Part shown: piece by piece, positions 13,164-22,537 of the stretch
Layout: each line of letters begins with the position of its first letter
Numbering within the stretch: position 1 is the stretch's first letter
From: ChocPot-Mid sp043804925
GTDB taxonomy: Bacteria > Bacteroidota > Ignavibacteria > Kapaibacteriales > UBA2268
Direction of reading: 5' to 3'
NCBI GenBank assembly: GCA_043804925.1
Contig: JAZDIP010000050.1
Coordinates: forward strand, 1 to 29,036
DNA length: 29,036 nt
The notes under the pieces: model-generated
Database searches by the model: none
The model's input: the letters and a program-made list of their open reading frames with translations, nothing else
What the model was told of the DNA's origin: nothing
Translations under genes and position numbers: made by a program

Positions 13164-13820
13164 TTAAAAATCTCTTCCTATATTCAATCCTAATTGGATT
13201 GGGGATTTATAGAAACCATTATAATTGGGATGATTAGAACCAGGATCTTCCAAATATAATTGGCCGTTAAACTTCAACTCAGGTGAAATCAACCAATCAT
13301 TAAAATCAATTTCGTAACCAAAGAAAAGTTCCACTTCCAATCCCAAACCATATTGAAATACTTTTTCATCATCTTGTGCAAGCGGTTTGAAATTATATGA
13401 ATCTTCATACTTTGTTATAAAAATCCCTTCATTAAAACCTAAATAAAAAGGACTATCATATCTTATTTTCATTGAAAGTCCGATTGTATATGATGGATAT
13501 TGCTCTATAGTGATTTTTAAATATGGACCTAATAAATTACGTAGAGGTTTATTAATAAGATTCCATACTGGAATATTATAAAGATAATGAAAACCCATTT
13601 CATAAAATGCTTGAGATTCTAATTGTACCAAATAGAATGAATTCGATAAAAAAACACTATGTCTTTTATTTATCGGTTCAGGAACATAATCATATTCCTT
13701 GAAAATATCGCCAATGTATTTTGTGCCTTCGTATTTTGCTGCCGAATCTCTGACATCGGCAAAAGAATTATAGGTAATTGATAAGATTACAGCGAGCAGA
13801 ATGATTATGTGCTTTTTCAT
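13164..13820 (-). CDS. Secreted, probable outer-membrane beta-barrel protein
   Basis: From ATG 13820 the protein has a good signal peptide (MKKHIIILLAVILSITYNSFA) and about 218 residues in all. The open frame extends 16 codons more, but the signal peptide fixes this start. The mature part alternates short hydrophobic strands and turns, with many aromatic residues (YPSYTIGLSMKIRYDSPFYLG, FQYGLGLEVELFFGYEIDF), and ends in phenylalanine (LGLNIGRDF), as OM barrel proteins do. It may be a porin-like or surface protein. No family is recognised. It is 8 nt from the end of the large T9SS gene and lies in the same direction, so the two may be cotranscribed. Confidence 0.65.
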   Translation of the reverse strand: MKKHIIILLAVILSITYNSFADVRDSAAKYEGTKYIGDIFKEYDYVPEPINKRHSVFLSNSFYLVQLESQAFYEMGFHYLYNIPVWNLINKPLRNLLGPYLKITIEQYPSYTIGLSMKIRYDSPFYLGFNEGIFITKYEDSYNFKPLAQDDEKVFQYGLGLEVELFFGYEIDFNDWLISPELKFNGQLYLEDPGSNHPNYNGFYKSPIQLGLNIGRDF

Positions 13821-13876
13821 AATTCTCCTTATAAAAAATATTTTAACCTGTAAAAAAAAGTAATGCAAATATTATT

Positions 13877-16800
13877 CTATCTTTTAATCAGCTTTAATGT
13901 CCTGGTATTCCATCCCTCATCAATCAAAAGGAAGTAAAATCCATCATTTAAAAAATTCAAATCTAAATTATAAGTAATTCGTCCTTTGGATATATAACCA
14001 AGTTTCTGCTTGTATAACTCCATTCCTAATAAGTCTATTATTCTCAAGGTGATTATTGAATTCTTCTCAATTGAAAAATGTAATGTAGCATAATTATGAA
14101 CAGGATTTGGATTTATGCGAAGATTGTCAATTACTAGATTATCAAAGACATCAATCGAACTTGAAGTTGCAAACTTATATACTGAACTCCATTGGCTTTC
14201 ATTAGTATCGTTAACAGCTTTGACCATCCAATAATATGTCAAACTATCAGATAAATCGTAAGGATATTCGTTAGTCGAATTATTTTTTATATCCAGAATA
14301 ATATTACTAAAAAATGTATCATCAGATAAACGGATATCATATCCTGTTGCACCTGATTCTTCTGTCCATTGGAGTAATCCAGTCTTTGGTATAGCTGAAC
14401 TATTGTGTTCAGGTAAAATTATTGATGGTACATTTAATTCGGTAATAAACCATCGTTTTTCTGACCATTTAATACTTAGATTATTAAATTCAGCACCAAC
14501 ACGCCAAAAATATTTTTTATTAAAATCAAGACTGTCATATTCAAAATAATCATTAGTTATATCATTAAGATTATATAAGCAAGAGCTAAAATTCTCATCT
14601 TCGGAAAGTTGTAGATGGTATTTTTTTACAAGTTGTTCCTTTAGCCATTTAAATGTACCTTTTATTTTAATTTTAGTACTTGCGTTGCTTGGCTCCAATA
14701 GCTGAGTTTCAGGATATGTCGTTTCGTCTGCGGTTGTAAAATTCCATACCTCAGACCAATCACTGCTGTCATAAGAATTATAAGCTTTCACCCTCCAAAA
14801 ATATTGATTGTTATATTTATATTTTTCAAAAAATGCAGTTGTATCTGAATTGATTTTTCTTGATTCAATGATATTATTAAACAAACTATCCAGAGAAACT
14901 TCCAAAGAATATTCATTAGCTCCGGGTACATATTTCCAAATATAATATCCTGAAATTGAATAGTCTTCTGCACTATTTGATGGGTTAATCAATTCAGGCG
15001 GAGTCAAAGGAACAATCTTCATCGTTTTAAATGAGAAAACTTTTGACCATTTACTTTGTTTTTCTCCTATTTCGATTCTTACACGCCAATACAATGTAGT
15101 TTCAGATGGCAGTCCATTTACATTACAATTGGAAAAAATAAGACTATCTTCATAAAAAACACGCTGAGAAAACTCTATGTCCTTAGAAATTTCAATTGTG
15201 TAAAAACAAGGGTCACTACTTTCTTCCCAAAAAAATGTAAATGTCGTGTCTAAATCAGTAGTTTTATCAATAGGAATGAGAGGGTTTATACTTTTTAAAA
15301 ATGTCGTAAAATCTGTTACTTTACTCCAGTCACTTGAATCAATACTATTAACTGAGCGTATCCTGCAAAAATATGTTTGATTGAAGTCAGCATTTTTAAA
15401 GTCATTCTCATTTTTATTAATATGATATTCCTCAATAAATTTTTTATTGAATAATGAGTCTTTTGCTACTTGTAGGTTATAAGTTTCTGCCCCACTAATA
15501 TCAGTCCATGTTATAGTACCGGCAGTATCAATATTATAACTCCCTTTTTTTGGAAAAGTAATTTCTGGGTATCCCAACTTTGTTTTGAAGTTTCTTATTT
15601 CGGACCACATACTTGTATCTGTTGAGCGATAAGCAGAAACTCTCCAATAATAATCAGTATAATTCATAGGTAAAGATATTAATTTTATTGTATCGCTTGC
15701 CCCAAATGACTGATCAACAATATTTGCGAATAAACTGTCTCTTGCAATTTGTACCCAATATTTTGTTGAACCATTTACTTTACTCCAAATCAGATATGTT
15801 AAAAGCGGTACACCAATTTTAGAATTTTCAGGGGATATCAACACGGGTGGTTGAAGGGTTGTAGTAAAAGAATTTACAGACCAATCTGATGTATCCTTGC
15901 TGTTCATCGCTGATACTCTCCAATAATACCTTGTATTAAAATTCAAATCCGCATAATTGGTTTCTGAAACATTACCAACAATTTCATTTTTTATGATATT
16001 ATTAAAACCACTATCGTCACTTATTTGGATTTTGTAATTTTTTGCTCCCTTGATTTTTTGCCATGTCAAAATCCCATTAGTATTAACACCAACTTTGTTA
16101 TTGGAAGGAGTAGACAGACTTACATTTTCCAATTTATAAGAGCACATAATTATTTCACCAAACCCGTTGATATCTGCACTAATTTCTCCATTCGCACTAT
16201 TATAACTGGTATTAATTTCTACAAATGTTCCTCTTGCTTCACCATCCCTCTTGAACAAACTAATTGTAGATGGTTCATTTATTCCGTTTAATTCACTAAC
16301 TTTAATTCTTAAGTTCCCGTTTATGCTTGTTATTCCGTTTTTACTTAAAACCCACCTATATGGCAATATTGATGTAAAATTTGTGTCAGAAAAGCTTGAG
16401 GTTGGAGGTGAATAATCATGCTTTTCTACCTTCAGACTTCCGCTTCCGGCATATGAATTAATATTTATATTAACCTTTGTTCTCTCTTTATTTCCACCGT
16501 TAAAATCATATAATCCTGTTCCGGAAACATTCCTGCTCATAGCATTCATGTGTATTAAAATTTTATAAACTCGGTAAGCAAAATTTCCGTGAGTTAATTC
16601 AAATCTGACATTGTTCGAAGAATTCACTTCTGTTATCAAGTCCATCCCCCAATTTATCAAAGAATTACCATCACTTAATCTTTGAACATTCCCCATATAT
16701 TCTATTGATAAATCAGGACTATGTCTGTATTCCCAAACTTTGGTTGCGGTTTTAGCCGGAATATTCAAACTATATTCAACTCCCCTCGAATATGGCTGAG

Positions 16801-17635
16801 GTTTCAAATTCCCATTGTCATAAAGCAAATAATGTCCATTTGACAAAACAGTAATTGCATGTTGATGAGAAAAACCCGAAAAGCCATTAATATTATCATT
16901 AGTAAAACTGAATTGATTATTTCTACACTCACTGCCTCCCCATCTCCACATTATTGCACCGGTAGCTTTGTTAATCTTCGTAATTTCATCCAAATTCCTT
17001 GATGATATGAGTATATTTCCATCCAAATCAACGGCAATAGAATTCGTATGAGTAAAATCAATGTTATTCATTGTCAAGTCAACATCAGGAGTTGCATCTA
17101 AAATATCGAAATGGTCCAAGCCATTCCAAACCCAAAATATTGTACCGGTATAATCAATTTCAACTAATACAACTCCAAACACTTCTGCATCACTCTGACC
17201 ACCATCTACAATTTCACTCAAATCCATCTTTCTTGTTTCATTACATAATAGAAGATAATTTCCGTTATCAAGAACTTCTATATCGTGGTCATCAGTATCA
17301 TATTCAGTCACAAAATTGATTGTTTGCAGTAATTGGAAATTATCGTTAAAAATTTTGAAACTCCTGTCCTTTGAACAGCTCCAATTGCCGTTTCTTAATT
17401 GCTTCCAGCGAAGGCAATCTTGGATTTCATCGCTTGAATCTACATGTTGCATTGTTCCATAATTATCCAATAAATAAAAGTTTCCCCCACTCTCTACATC
17501 CATTTTCAAATATCCTGCAGACGGCTCATTCAAAGTAGTTACTTGCCAATAATCTGCTCTTACTTCTAAATTTGAAAAATTAAAGAGTGCAAGGAGAACC
17601 AATATATAAATCTTTATTTGATGATTTTTAATCAT
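13877..17635 (-). CDS. Large T9SS-exported protein: arylsulfotransferase-like propeller + seven FN3 domains
   Basis: From ATG 17635 there is a signal peptide (about 1-27), then a beta-propeller region (about 30-330) like arylsulfotransferase (ASST) families. This shows HDIEVLDNGNYLLL, HTNSIAVDLDGNILISSRN, KINKATGAIMWRWGG and SHQHAITVLSNGHYLLYDNG. A beta-sandwich segment follows. Then come seven FN3-like repeats of about 95-100 residues, each with ...W...Y..Q.S...F ... YYWRV.A....SDWS. The last 80 residues are a T9SS sorting domain (INPNPVHNYATLHF, RIIDLLGMELYKQ, LNDGFYFLLID). It should be a cell-surface or secreted enzyme-like adhesin. ASST transfers sulfate between phenols; whether this copy is active is unknown. 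An upstream in-frame ATG at 17680 is less likely. Confidence 0.75.
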   Translation of the reverse strand: MIKNHQIKIYILVLLALFNFSNLEVRADYWQVTTLNEPSAGYLKMDVESGGNFYLLDNYGTMQHVDSSDEIQDCLRWKQLRNGNWSCSKDRSFKIFNDNFQLLQTINFVTEYDTDDHDIEVLDNGNYLLLCNETRKMDLSEIVDGGQSDAEVFGVVLVEIDYTGTIFWVWNGLDHFDILDATPDVDLTMNNIDFTHTNSIAVDLDGNILISSRNLDEITKINKATGAIMWRWGGSECRNNQFSFTNDNINGFSGFSHQHAITVLSNGHYLLYDNGNLKPQPYSRGVEYSLNIPAKTATKVWEYRHSPDLSIEYMGNVQRLSDGNSLINWGMDLITEVNSSNNVRFELTHGNFAYRVYKILIHMNAMSRNVSGTGLYDFNGGNKERTKVNININSYAGSGSLKVEKHDYSPPTSSFSDTNFTSILPYRWVLSKNGITSINGNLRIKVSELNGINEPSTISLFKRDGEARGTFVEINTSYNSANGEISADINGFGEIIMCSYKLENVSLSTPSNNKVGVNTNGILTWQKIKGAKNYKIQISDDSGFNNIIKNEIVGNVSETNYADLNFNTRYYWRVSAMNSKDTSDWSVNSFTTTLQPPVLISPENSKIGVPLLTYLIWSKVNGSTKYWVQIARDSLFANIVDQSFGASDTIKLISLPMNYTDYYWRVSAYRSTDTSMWSEIRNFKTKLGYPEITFPKKGSYNIDTAGTITWTDISGAETYNLQVAKDSLFNKKFIEEYHINKNENDFKNADFNQTYFCRIRSVNSIDSSDWSKVTDFTTFLKSINPLIPIDKTTDLDTTFTFFWEESSDPCFYTIEISKDIEFSQRVFYEDSLIFSNCNVNGLPSETTLYWRVRIEIGEKQSKWSKVFSFKTMKIVPLTPPELINPSNSAEDYSISGYYIWKYVPGANEYSLEVSLDSLFNNIIESRKINSDTTAFFEKYKYNNQYFWRVKAYNSYDSSDWSEVWNFTTADETTYPETQLLEPSNASTKIKIKGTFKWLKEQLVKKYHLQLSEDENFSSCLYNLNDITNDYFEYDSLDFNKKYFWRVGAEFNNLSIKWSEKRWFITELNVPSIILPEHNSSAIPKTGLLQWTEESGATGYDIRLSDDTFFSNIILDIKNNSTNEYPYDLSDSLTYYWMVKAVNDTNESQWSSVYKFATSSSIDVFDNLVIDNLRINPNPVHNYATLHFSIEKNSIITLRIIDLLGMELYKQKLGYISKGRITYNLDLNFLNDGFYFLLIDEGWNTRTLKLIKR

Positions 17636-17915
17636 AACCCTTGCATTAGTCCAATATATTTCTAACAAATTTCCCAACATTATTTTCTATTCAAATTCAA
17701 TTATTATTCAGCAATTTAAAAATAGCTCAATTTTATCAAAAAATAAATTTATTTTAAGAATAAAATTACGATGATTTAATATACATTTTGGATAGTGTGA
17801 AACACCTTTTATATGTAGTAATAATTAAGGCATGTTTGTAGTAATTATCACTATTTCAATTCTCCAAAACCAGTATTAGTTTCAAATAGTTAGAGGATTC
17901 AGAGTTTTCTTTTCT

Positions 17916-19256
17916 TTATAGACTGTCAACAAAGGATTCAATGGGCAAACTTTTCTTTGCTTTAGCACCTAATTCTTTAAGTTTTTCTGCTCTTGATATA
18001 AGATTGCCTCTGCCATCTTGTAGTTTATTCATAGCTGATTCATAGCTTTTTTCAGCTTCATTGATTTTTCTACCAATTGTCTGCAAATCCTCAACAAAAG
18101 TAACAAACTTATCATATAATTCACCGCTTCGTTTCGCAATATCAAAAGCATTCTGACTTTGATACTCCTGTTGCCATAGTTTTTCAGTCATTTTTAATAC
18201 TGCAAAAAGATTAGTAGGGCTAACAAGTAATATTCTTTTCTCATAAGCATAACTCCAAAGTTGAGAATCACCTTGAATTGCAGAATAATAAGCAGGCTCT
18301 ATAGGAATAAACATAAATACAAATTCGAGACTTTTTAGTTCACTTATATCTTCATATTTCTTACCGCTAAGTTCATCAATATGCTTTTTAACTGAAATGA
18401 CATGCTCTTTCAAAGCTTTTTCCTGTTCTTCCTTTGTTTCAGCAGAAGAAAATCTTTCGTATGCATTCAATGAAACTTTTGAATCCACAATAATATCCCG
18501 ATTACCGGGAAATTTAATTACAACATCCGGTTGTAATCTTTTTCCGATTTCATTTGTAAATGATTTTTGTATGAAATATTCTCTGTCTTTAACTAATCCG
18601 GATTTTTCCAGCAAACTCTCCAAAATTATTTCACCCCAGTTTCCTTGTGTTTTAGCTTGCCCCTTTAGGGCAACAGAAAGATTTTGAGCTTCCTTACTAA
18701 TTAACTGGTTCATTTCGAAAAGCTTTTTAATCTCACCGCCAAGTGAAGTCCTGTCTCTCGATTCCTTTTCGTAAGTTTCTTCAACTTTCTTTTCAAAATC
18801 CTTAATTTTTTCTCCCAGAGGATTTAAAATTGTTTTCAAATTTTCCTTGTTTTGCTCTGTGAATTTTGAACTTTTTTCGTCAAAAATTCTATTTGCTAAA
18901 TTTTCAAATTCATTAGTGAATTTTACTTGCAACTCGGTTATTTCAGCTTTTTGCTCTTCAAGTTTTTGTTTAAGATTAACATTATCCTGATGACTACCTG
19001 CATAATCCTTGCTAACTTGAATTAATTCCTTTTCCTTCAAAGAATATTTTTCATTCATTAAAATTATATCCTGCTGTAAACCTGCGACTTTTTCTTCTGC
19101 AACAGATTTAACAATATTAATCTCATTAATCTGTTGATGCAATTTCTCAACCTCTTCCTTTGGTACTCCTTTTTCGGAAGTGAATTTTACTTTTGCAAGA
19201 AACCAACCCAGCATAGCGGCTAAAACAGCTACAAAGATTACAATTAATATTTCCAT
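17916..19256 (-). CDS. rmuC: RmuC-family DNA recombination protein
   Basis: The order of parts matches RmuC: one TM helix at 1-20 (MEILIVIFVAVLAAMLGWFLA), a coiled coil of Lys/Glu/Gln at about 30-190, then the globular domain. That domain has KGQAKTQGNWGEIILESLLE, YFIQKSFTNEIGKRLQPDVV, the nuclease-like PDVVIKFPGNRDIIVDSKVSL (PD...DSK), KKHIDELSGKKYED, EFVFMFIPIEPAYYSAI and LVSPTNLFAVLKM. The PD-(D/E)XK-like core fits a DNA-end-processing role linked to limiting inverted-repeat recombination. At 446 aa it has normal length. It is a separate unit from the OmpA gene, with about 100 bases between. Confidence 0.9.
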   Translation of the reverse strand: MEILIVIFVAVLAAMLGWFLAKVKFTSEKGVPKEEVEKLHQQINEINIVKSVAEEKVAGLQQDIILMNEKYSLKEKELIQVSKDYAGSHQDNVNLKQKLEEQKAEITELQVKFTNEFENLANRIFDEKSSKFTEQNKENLKTILNPLGEKIKDFEKKVEETYEKESRDRTSLGGEIKKLFEMNQLISKEAQNLSVALKGQAKTQGNWGEIILESLLEKSGLVKDREYFIQKSFTNEIGKRLQPDVVIKFPGNRDIIVDSKVSLNAYERFSSAETKEEQEKALKEHVISVKKHIDELSGKKYEDISELKSLEFVFMFIPIEPAYYSAIQGDSQLWSYAYEKRILLVSPTNLFAVLKMTEKLWQQEYQSQNAFDIAKRSGELYDKFVTFVEDLQTIGRKINEAEKSYESAMNKLQDGRGNLISRAEKLKELGAKAKKSLPIESFVDSL

Positions 19257-19353
19257 ATAATTTATTATTTAAAATATTTATTAGGTAGTTACTAATTCTC
19301 TTTTATTCTTAACTTCAATTTCCATTTTATTCTTCATCCAACCTAATTAACAA

Positions 19354-20679
19354 TCATTCATCCATAACACTGACTTCAATTCTTCTGTTGAGTTGTCTGC
19401 CCGGCTCTGTTTTGTTTGTGGCACAAGGCATGTTTTCACCATAGCCAATATGTGTAACTCTTTTACCCTCTATACCTCGTTCGACCAACCAATCCAGAAC
19501 TGATTTTGCACGGTTTTCAGAAAGTACCTGATTTGGCTTCGATGCACCCCGGCTATCAGTATGCCCCTCGACTTCTATTATCATTTTAGTGTTATCCTGC
19601 ATCATTTTCAGCAATCTTTCCAAATCGGGAAATGATTCGGAACGCAAATCCCATTTACCCGTATCAAAATAGGCATTCAACCTGAACTTTCGTTTGGGCT
19701 GTTTCTTGAAATCCACTTCAGCAATGAAAAGAAATTCGGTTATGGTCTCATCATCAGGTAATATCATTTCATAAACAAATGTCTTGTTCATTTTTCTAAC
19801 GTAAACATCATAGACCCTGGTTCTGTCGGTCATTGTGTTAACTTCACCGGTTTTGTCGGTAATACCATTGAATACCCTTTTATTTGATTCCTCCAGGACT
19901 ACTTCAGCATCTTCTTCAACTTGCCCTTGCTTATTAACAACACGAATTATTGTGTGTATATCCCTTTTTTCAGCAATCTCTTTCTCAACATAAGTAGTAT
20001 CGAGATTTGAATGAGTTATCAAATTAAAATCAATATCAAAAACATATTTCAGGAATTCGATATCTTTACCGATGTCAATATAAGTAGTAAATTTGAATCC
20101 ATCAAGTTCCGAAAGTAATTCATAACGCTTATCGCGTTTTAACTCTGTTTTATACTCCCCGGAACTATCGCTTATTACTTCCTGTCTATAAGCATTATCC
20201 TTTGTAAAAATTGTAAACGGTTGAAACGGCAGAGCCATTCCGGATTGGTCCCTAATGATAATAGTAATAGAACATATCGTAGGGTCTTTTTTAACATCAA
20301 AATCGGAAGTGCTTCTGTATCCAACTTCTCGTGTTTCTTCCAAATAGATTGCAAACTTATATGTATAAGCTTTCCTGCCCGGTTTGTTAGGAACTTCAAA
20401 ATTAAAATTCCATTCTTTGCCCTCTTGCTTAAAAAAAACGATGTAAGAGCCACCCTTGGAAAGCATAATAATATATTTGCCTGCCTCATCAGTTCTGCCT
20501 TTAGCTTTAATGGAATTGTCGGAATAATTCAATAAATCGAAATCAAGATTCGGTTTTGGATTTCCTTCCTTATCTGTTAAGATTATTGTAGTTCTTGCCT
20601 CTTCCTGTGAAAATAATTCATAAACATTTTCAGAAAGGAGGCAGACAAAAAAAGCTAAAAAAAATATTGACTTTTTCAT
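19354..20679 (-). CDS. OmpA-family outer-membrane/peptidoglycan-linking protein
   Basis: A signal peptide (MKKSIFFLAFFVCLLSENV, with cleavage about residue 25) precedes three carboxypeptidase-regulatory/CNA-B-like beta repeats (about 28-110, 135-215 and 240-320; each with TDEAGKY, DSSGEYKTEL or TDKTGEVNT). The C-terminal OmpA domain (about 335-441) shows AYFDTGKWDLRSESFPDLER, IEVEGHTDSRGASKPNQVLSENRAKSVLDW and RVTHIGYGENMP, ending ...QLNRRIEVSV. The OmpA domain binds peptidoglycan meso-DAP. The N-terminal beta repeats replace a barrel, so this is likely periplasmic or at the outer membrane. It starts 8 nt after the short frame that ends at 20688. Confidence 0.8.
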   Translation of the reverse strand: MKKSIFFLAFFVCLLSENVYELFSQEEARTTIILTDKEGNPKPNLDFDLLNYSDNSIKAKGRTDEAGKYIIMLSKGGSYIVFFKQEGKEWNFNFEVPNKPGRKAYTYKFAIYLEETREVGYRSTSDFDVKKDPTICSITIIIRDQSGMALPFQPFTIFTKDNAYRQEVISDSSGEYKTELKRDKRYELLSELDGFKFTTYIDIGKDIEFLKYVFDIDFNLITHSNLDTTYVEKEIAEKRDIHTIIRVVNKQGQVEEDAEVVLEESNKRVFNGITDKTGEVNTMTDRTRVYDVYVRKMNKTFVYEMILPDDETITEFLFIAEVDFKKQPKRKFRLNAYFDTGKWDLRSESFPDLERLLKMMQDNTKMIIEVEGHTDSRGASKPNQVLSENRAKSVLDWLVERGIEGKRVTHIGYGENMPCATNKTEPGRQLNRRIEVSVMDE

Positions 20680-20687
20680 ACCGGCAT

Positions 20688-20801
20688 TTACCCAATTAAT
20701 TTAACATAATTTTCAATTACTATATATCCATTCTCCATCCTCGCTTCATCCCGGAACTTGTCGCCGGAATCCATTTTCAACCGCTCATAAACAATCTTCA
20801 A
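20688..20801 (-). CDS. Possible small gene immediately upstream of the OmpA gene
   Basis: A coding-like frame (LNPRLKIVYERLKMDSGDKF, then DEARMENGYIVIENY, ending VKLIG) ends TAA 20688, 8 nt before the OmpA ATG. The frame is open upstream to about 20875 with the same character (KDKIKQETVNIELLNP), but no ATG or GTG is available, only a TTG at 20801 and an internal ATG at 20774. It may be a true short gene, or the 3' remnant of a decayed one. Function unknown. Confidence 0.35.
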   Translation of the reverse strand: MKIVYERLKMDSGDKFRDEARMENGYIVIENYVKLIG

Positions 20802-20950
20802 TCTGGGGTTTAGAAGTTCAATGTTTACGGTTTCCTGTTTTATTTTATCCTTATTTTCAATGAATAAAAATTTAATTTAATGATTATTATTTCATATACC
20901 AAAAAAATTTGTTATTCTTGTAAAAAATATTTTGTCCAAATCAAAAATAT

Positions 20951-21880
20951 ATGAGTAAAAAAGAGTATTTCGTTATAATTAATCCAAATGCCGGAAAAGG
21001 TTTAAGTAAAATGGGCTGGCAAGAAATTTCCTCTTTATTAGATGATAATAATTTGGAATATCAACATCAATTTTCGGAATATCGCGGTCATTCAATCAAA
21101 ATCGCCAGAGAAAAAGCCATTGAGGGTTATAAAAATTTTATAGTTGTCGGTGGTGATGGCACTTTAAATGAAGTTATAAATGGAATTGTATCAATCTCCG
21201 AATCTGCCTTAAACGGTTTGACATTTGCAATGATACCCGTTGGTACAGGTAACGACTGGTGCCGTTCCTATAATATCCCAAATAATTTTAAAGATGCCAT
21301 TAGTTTGATAAAACAAGGAAAAACAATCACGCAGGATTTGGCTAAGGCAACATATTTTGAGAATGAGCAAATCCTAACAAGGTACTTTGCCAATATCTCA
21401 GGAATTGGTTTTGATGCCCATGTAGCAATAAAATCTAATCTCGATAAGCAAATGAATAAAAGCGGAATATTTGTTTATTTGAAAAATGTAATATCCTCAT
21501 TAATTAATTATCAATCCGTAAAAAGCACAGTTATATATGACGACAAACAAATCGATTGTAAACTCTTTTTATTATCAGCAGGTAAGGGTAAGTTTAATGG
21601 AGGAGGAATGAAACAACTCCCTTTGGCTGTACCCGATGACGGTTTTATTGATTTCACTTTAATACAAGACATCTCCAAATTTGATGTTATTACGCAGTTA
21701 CCCAAGCTATATAATGGTACACACATATATCATCCGAAAATTTCAACATATAAAGCCAGAAAATTATCAATAACAACAGATAAAAAGATTTTTCTGGAAG
21801 TTGACGGCGAAACCTTTGGTCATTCTCCTTTTATATTCGAAGTAATTCCATCGGCACTAACTGTTATTTGCGGTTTATGA
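20951..21880 (+). CDS. Diacylglycerol/lipid kinase (DagK/YegS-like)
   Basis: It phosphorylates a lipid such as diacylglycerol using ATP. Motifs in order are IINPNAGKGLSKMGW near the N-terminus, VVGGDGTLNEVINGI (GGDGT nucleotide-binding), PVGTGNDWCRSYNIP, GIGFDAHVAIKSN, AGKGKFNGGGMKQLPLAVPDDGFID, and VDGETFGHSPFIFEV at the end. At 309 aa it matches the family. The start is ATG 20951. The lipid substrate cannot be told from sequence; phosphatidate recycling is the usual role. It reads away from the OmpA operon, leaving 271 bases between with the possible short gene on the other strand. Confidence 0.85.
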   Translation: MSKKEYFVIINPNAGKGLSKMGWQEISSLLDDNNLEYQHQFSEYRGHSIKIAREKAIEGYKNFIVVGGDGTLNEVINGIVSISESALNGLTFAMIPVGTGNDWCRSYNIPNNFKDAISLIKQGKTITQDLAKATYFENEQILTRYFANISGIGFDAHVAIKSNLDKQMNKSGIFVYLKNVISSLINYQSVKSTVIYDDKQIDCKLFLLSAGKGKFNGGGMKQLPLAVPDDGFIDFTLIQDISKFDVITQLPKLYNGTHIYHPKISTYKARKLSITTDKKIFLEVDGETFGHSPFIFEVIPSALTVICGL

Positions 21881-21899
21881 TTTCGACAAGTCCATTCTT

Positions 21900-21938
21900 T
21901 TTACTAATTTTGTTTTCTTTATTGAAATAATTAGTAAA
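21900..21938. promoter_or_regulatory. Inverted repeat in the mntP leader
   Basis: TTTACTAATT (21900-21909) and AATTAGTAAA (21929-21938) are perfect 10-bp inverted arms with a 19-nt spacer, 13 bases before the mntP start. It could be a metal-responsive operator or a leader hairpin. No T-run follows. No yybP-ykoY-type fold is apparent. Confidence 0.35.
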
Positions 21939-21951
21939 TTTTAAATACATA

Positions 21952-22515
21952 TTGGAAATTTATTTAGTCATATTAATTGCCTTTGCACTCGCAATTGATG
22001 CTTTCGCAGTATCTTTTGCTGCAGGTACTTATTTCGGAAAAGCAACAAGTAGACAGAAGTTCCGATTGTCTTTCCATTTCGGCTTATTTCAGTTTCTTAT
22101 GCCTATATTGGGATGGATAGCAGGTTCTGAAGTAGTTAAAATAATTGAGAAATACGACCATTGGGTTGCATTTGTTATCTTAGTAATTATCGGCGGAAAA
22201 ATGATTTTTGATGCCCTGATGAATGGCACAAATGTATTGACAAAAGATATAACTAAGGGATTCTCCCTTATCAACCTTTCGGTCGCAACCAGTATTGATG
22301 CTTTAGCTGTTGGTTTTTCTTTGGGAATTGTCAATTCCGAAATCATTTTTCCAAGTATTGTAATTGGAGTTGTTGCCTCTTCTATGTCATTAATTGGGAT
22401 TAAGGCAGGTGAAAAATTATCTTCATTCTTCGGCAGAAAGATTGCTGTCCTGGGTGGAGTAGTTTTAATTTTGATAGGAATTCACATAATTTTTAACCAT
22501 TTAAATTGGATTTGA
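21952..22515 (+). CDS. mntP: Manganese efflux pump MntP (DUF204 family)
   Basis: MntP exports Mn(II) across the inner membrane. This 187-aa, highly hydrophobic protein has six TM helices with the paired family motifs: AIDAFAVSFAAG (about 14-25) and SIDALAVGFSLG (about 114-125), whose Asp residues bind the metal. FHFGLFQFLMPILGW is also characteristic. It starts with TTG at 21952; no ATG is available in frame near the family's N-terminus. It begins about 70 nt after the lipid kinase and is followed 22 nt later by yigZ, so the run may be one transcript. It is of normal length and complete. Confidence 0.9.
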   Translation: MEIYLVILIAFALAIDAFAVSFAAGTYFGKATSRQKFRLSFHFGLFQFLMPILGWIAGSEVVKIIEKYDHWVAFVILVIIGGKMIFDALMNGTNVLTKDITKGFSLINLSVATSIDALAVGFSLGIVNSEIIFPSIVIGVVASSMSLIGIKAGEKLSSFFGRKIAVLGGVVLILIGIHIIFNHLNWI

Positions 22516-22537
22516 TTCCGGAGAATAAAAAAATACA

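Noticed and set aside
17681..17915. Possible gene or regulatory site in the 235-base gap before rmuC's end
   Set aside because: It is A/T-rich, without an open frame, strong hairpin or clear promoter.
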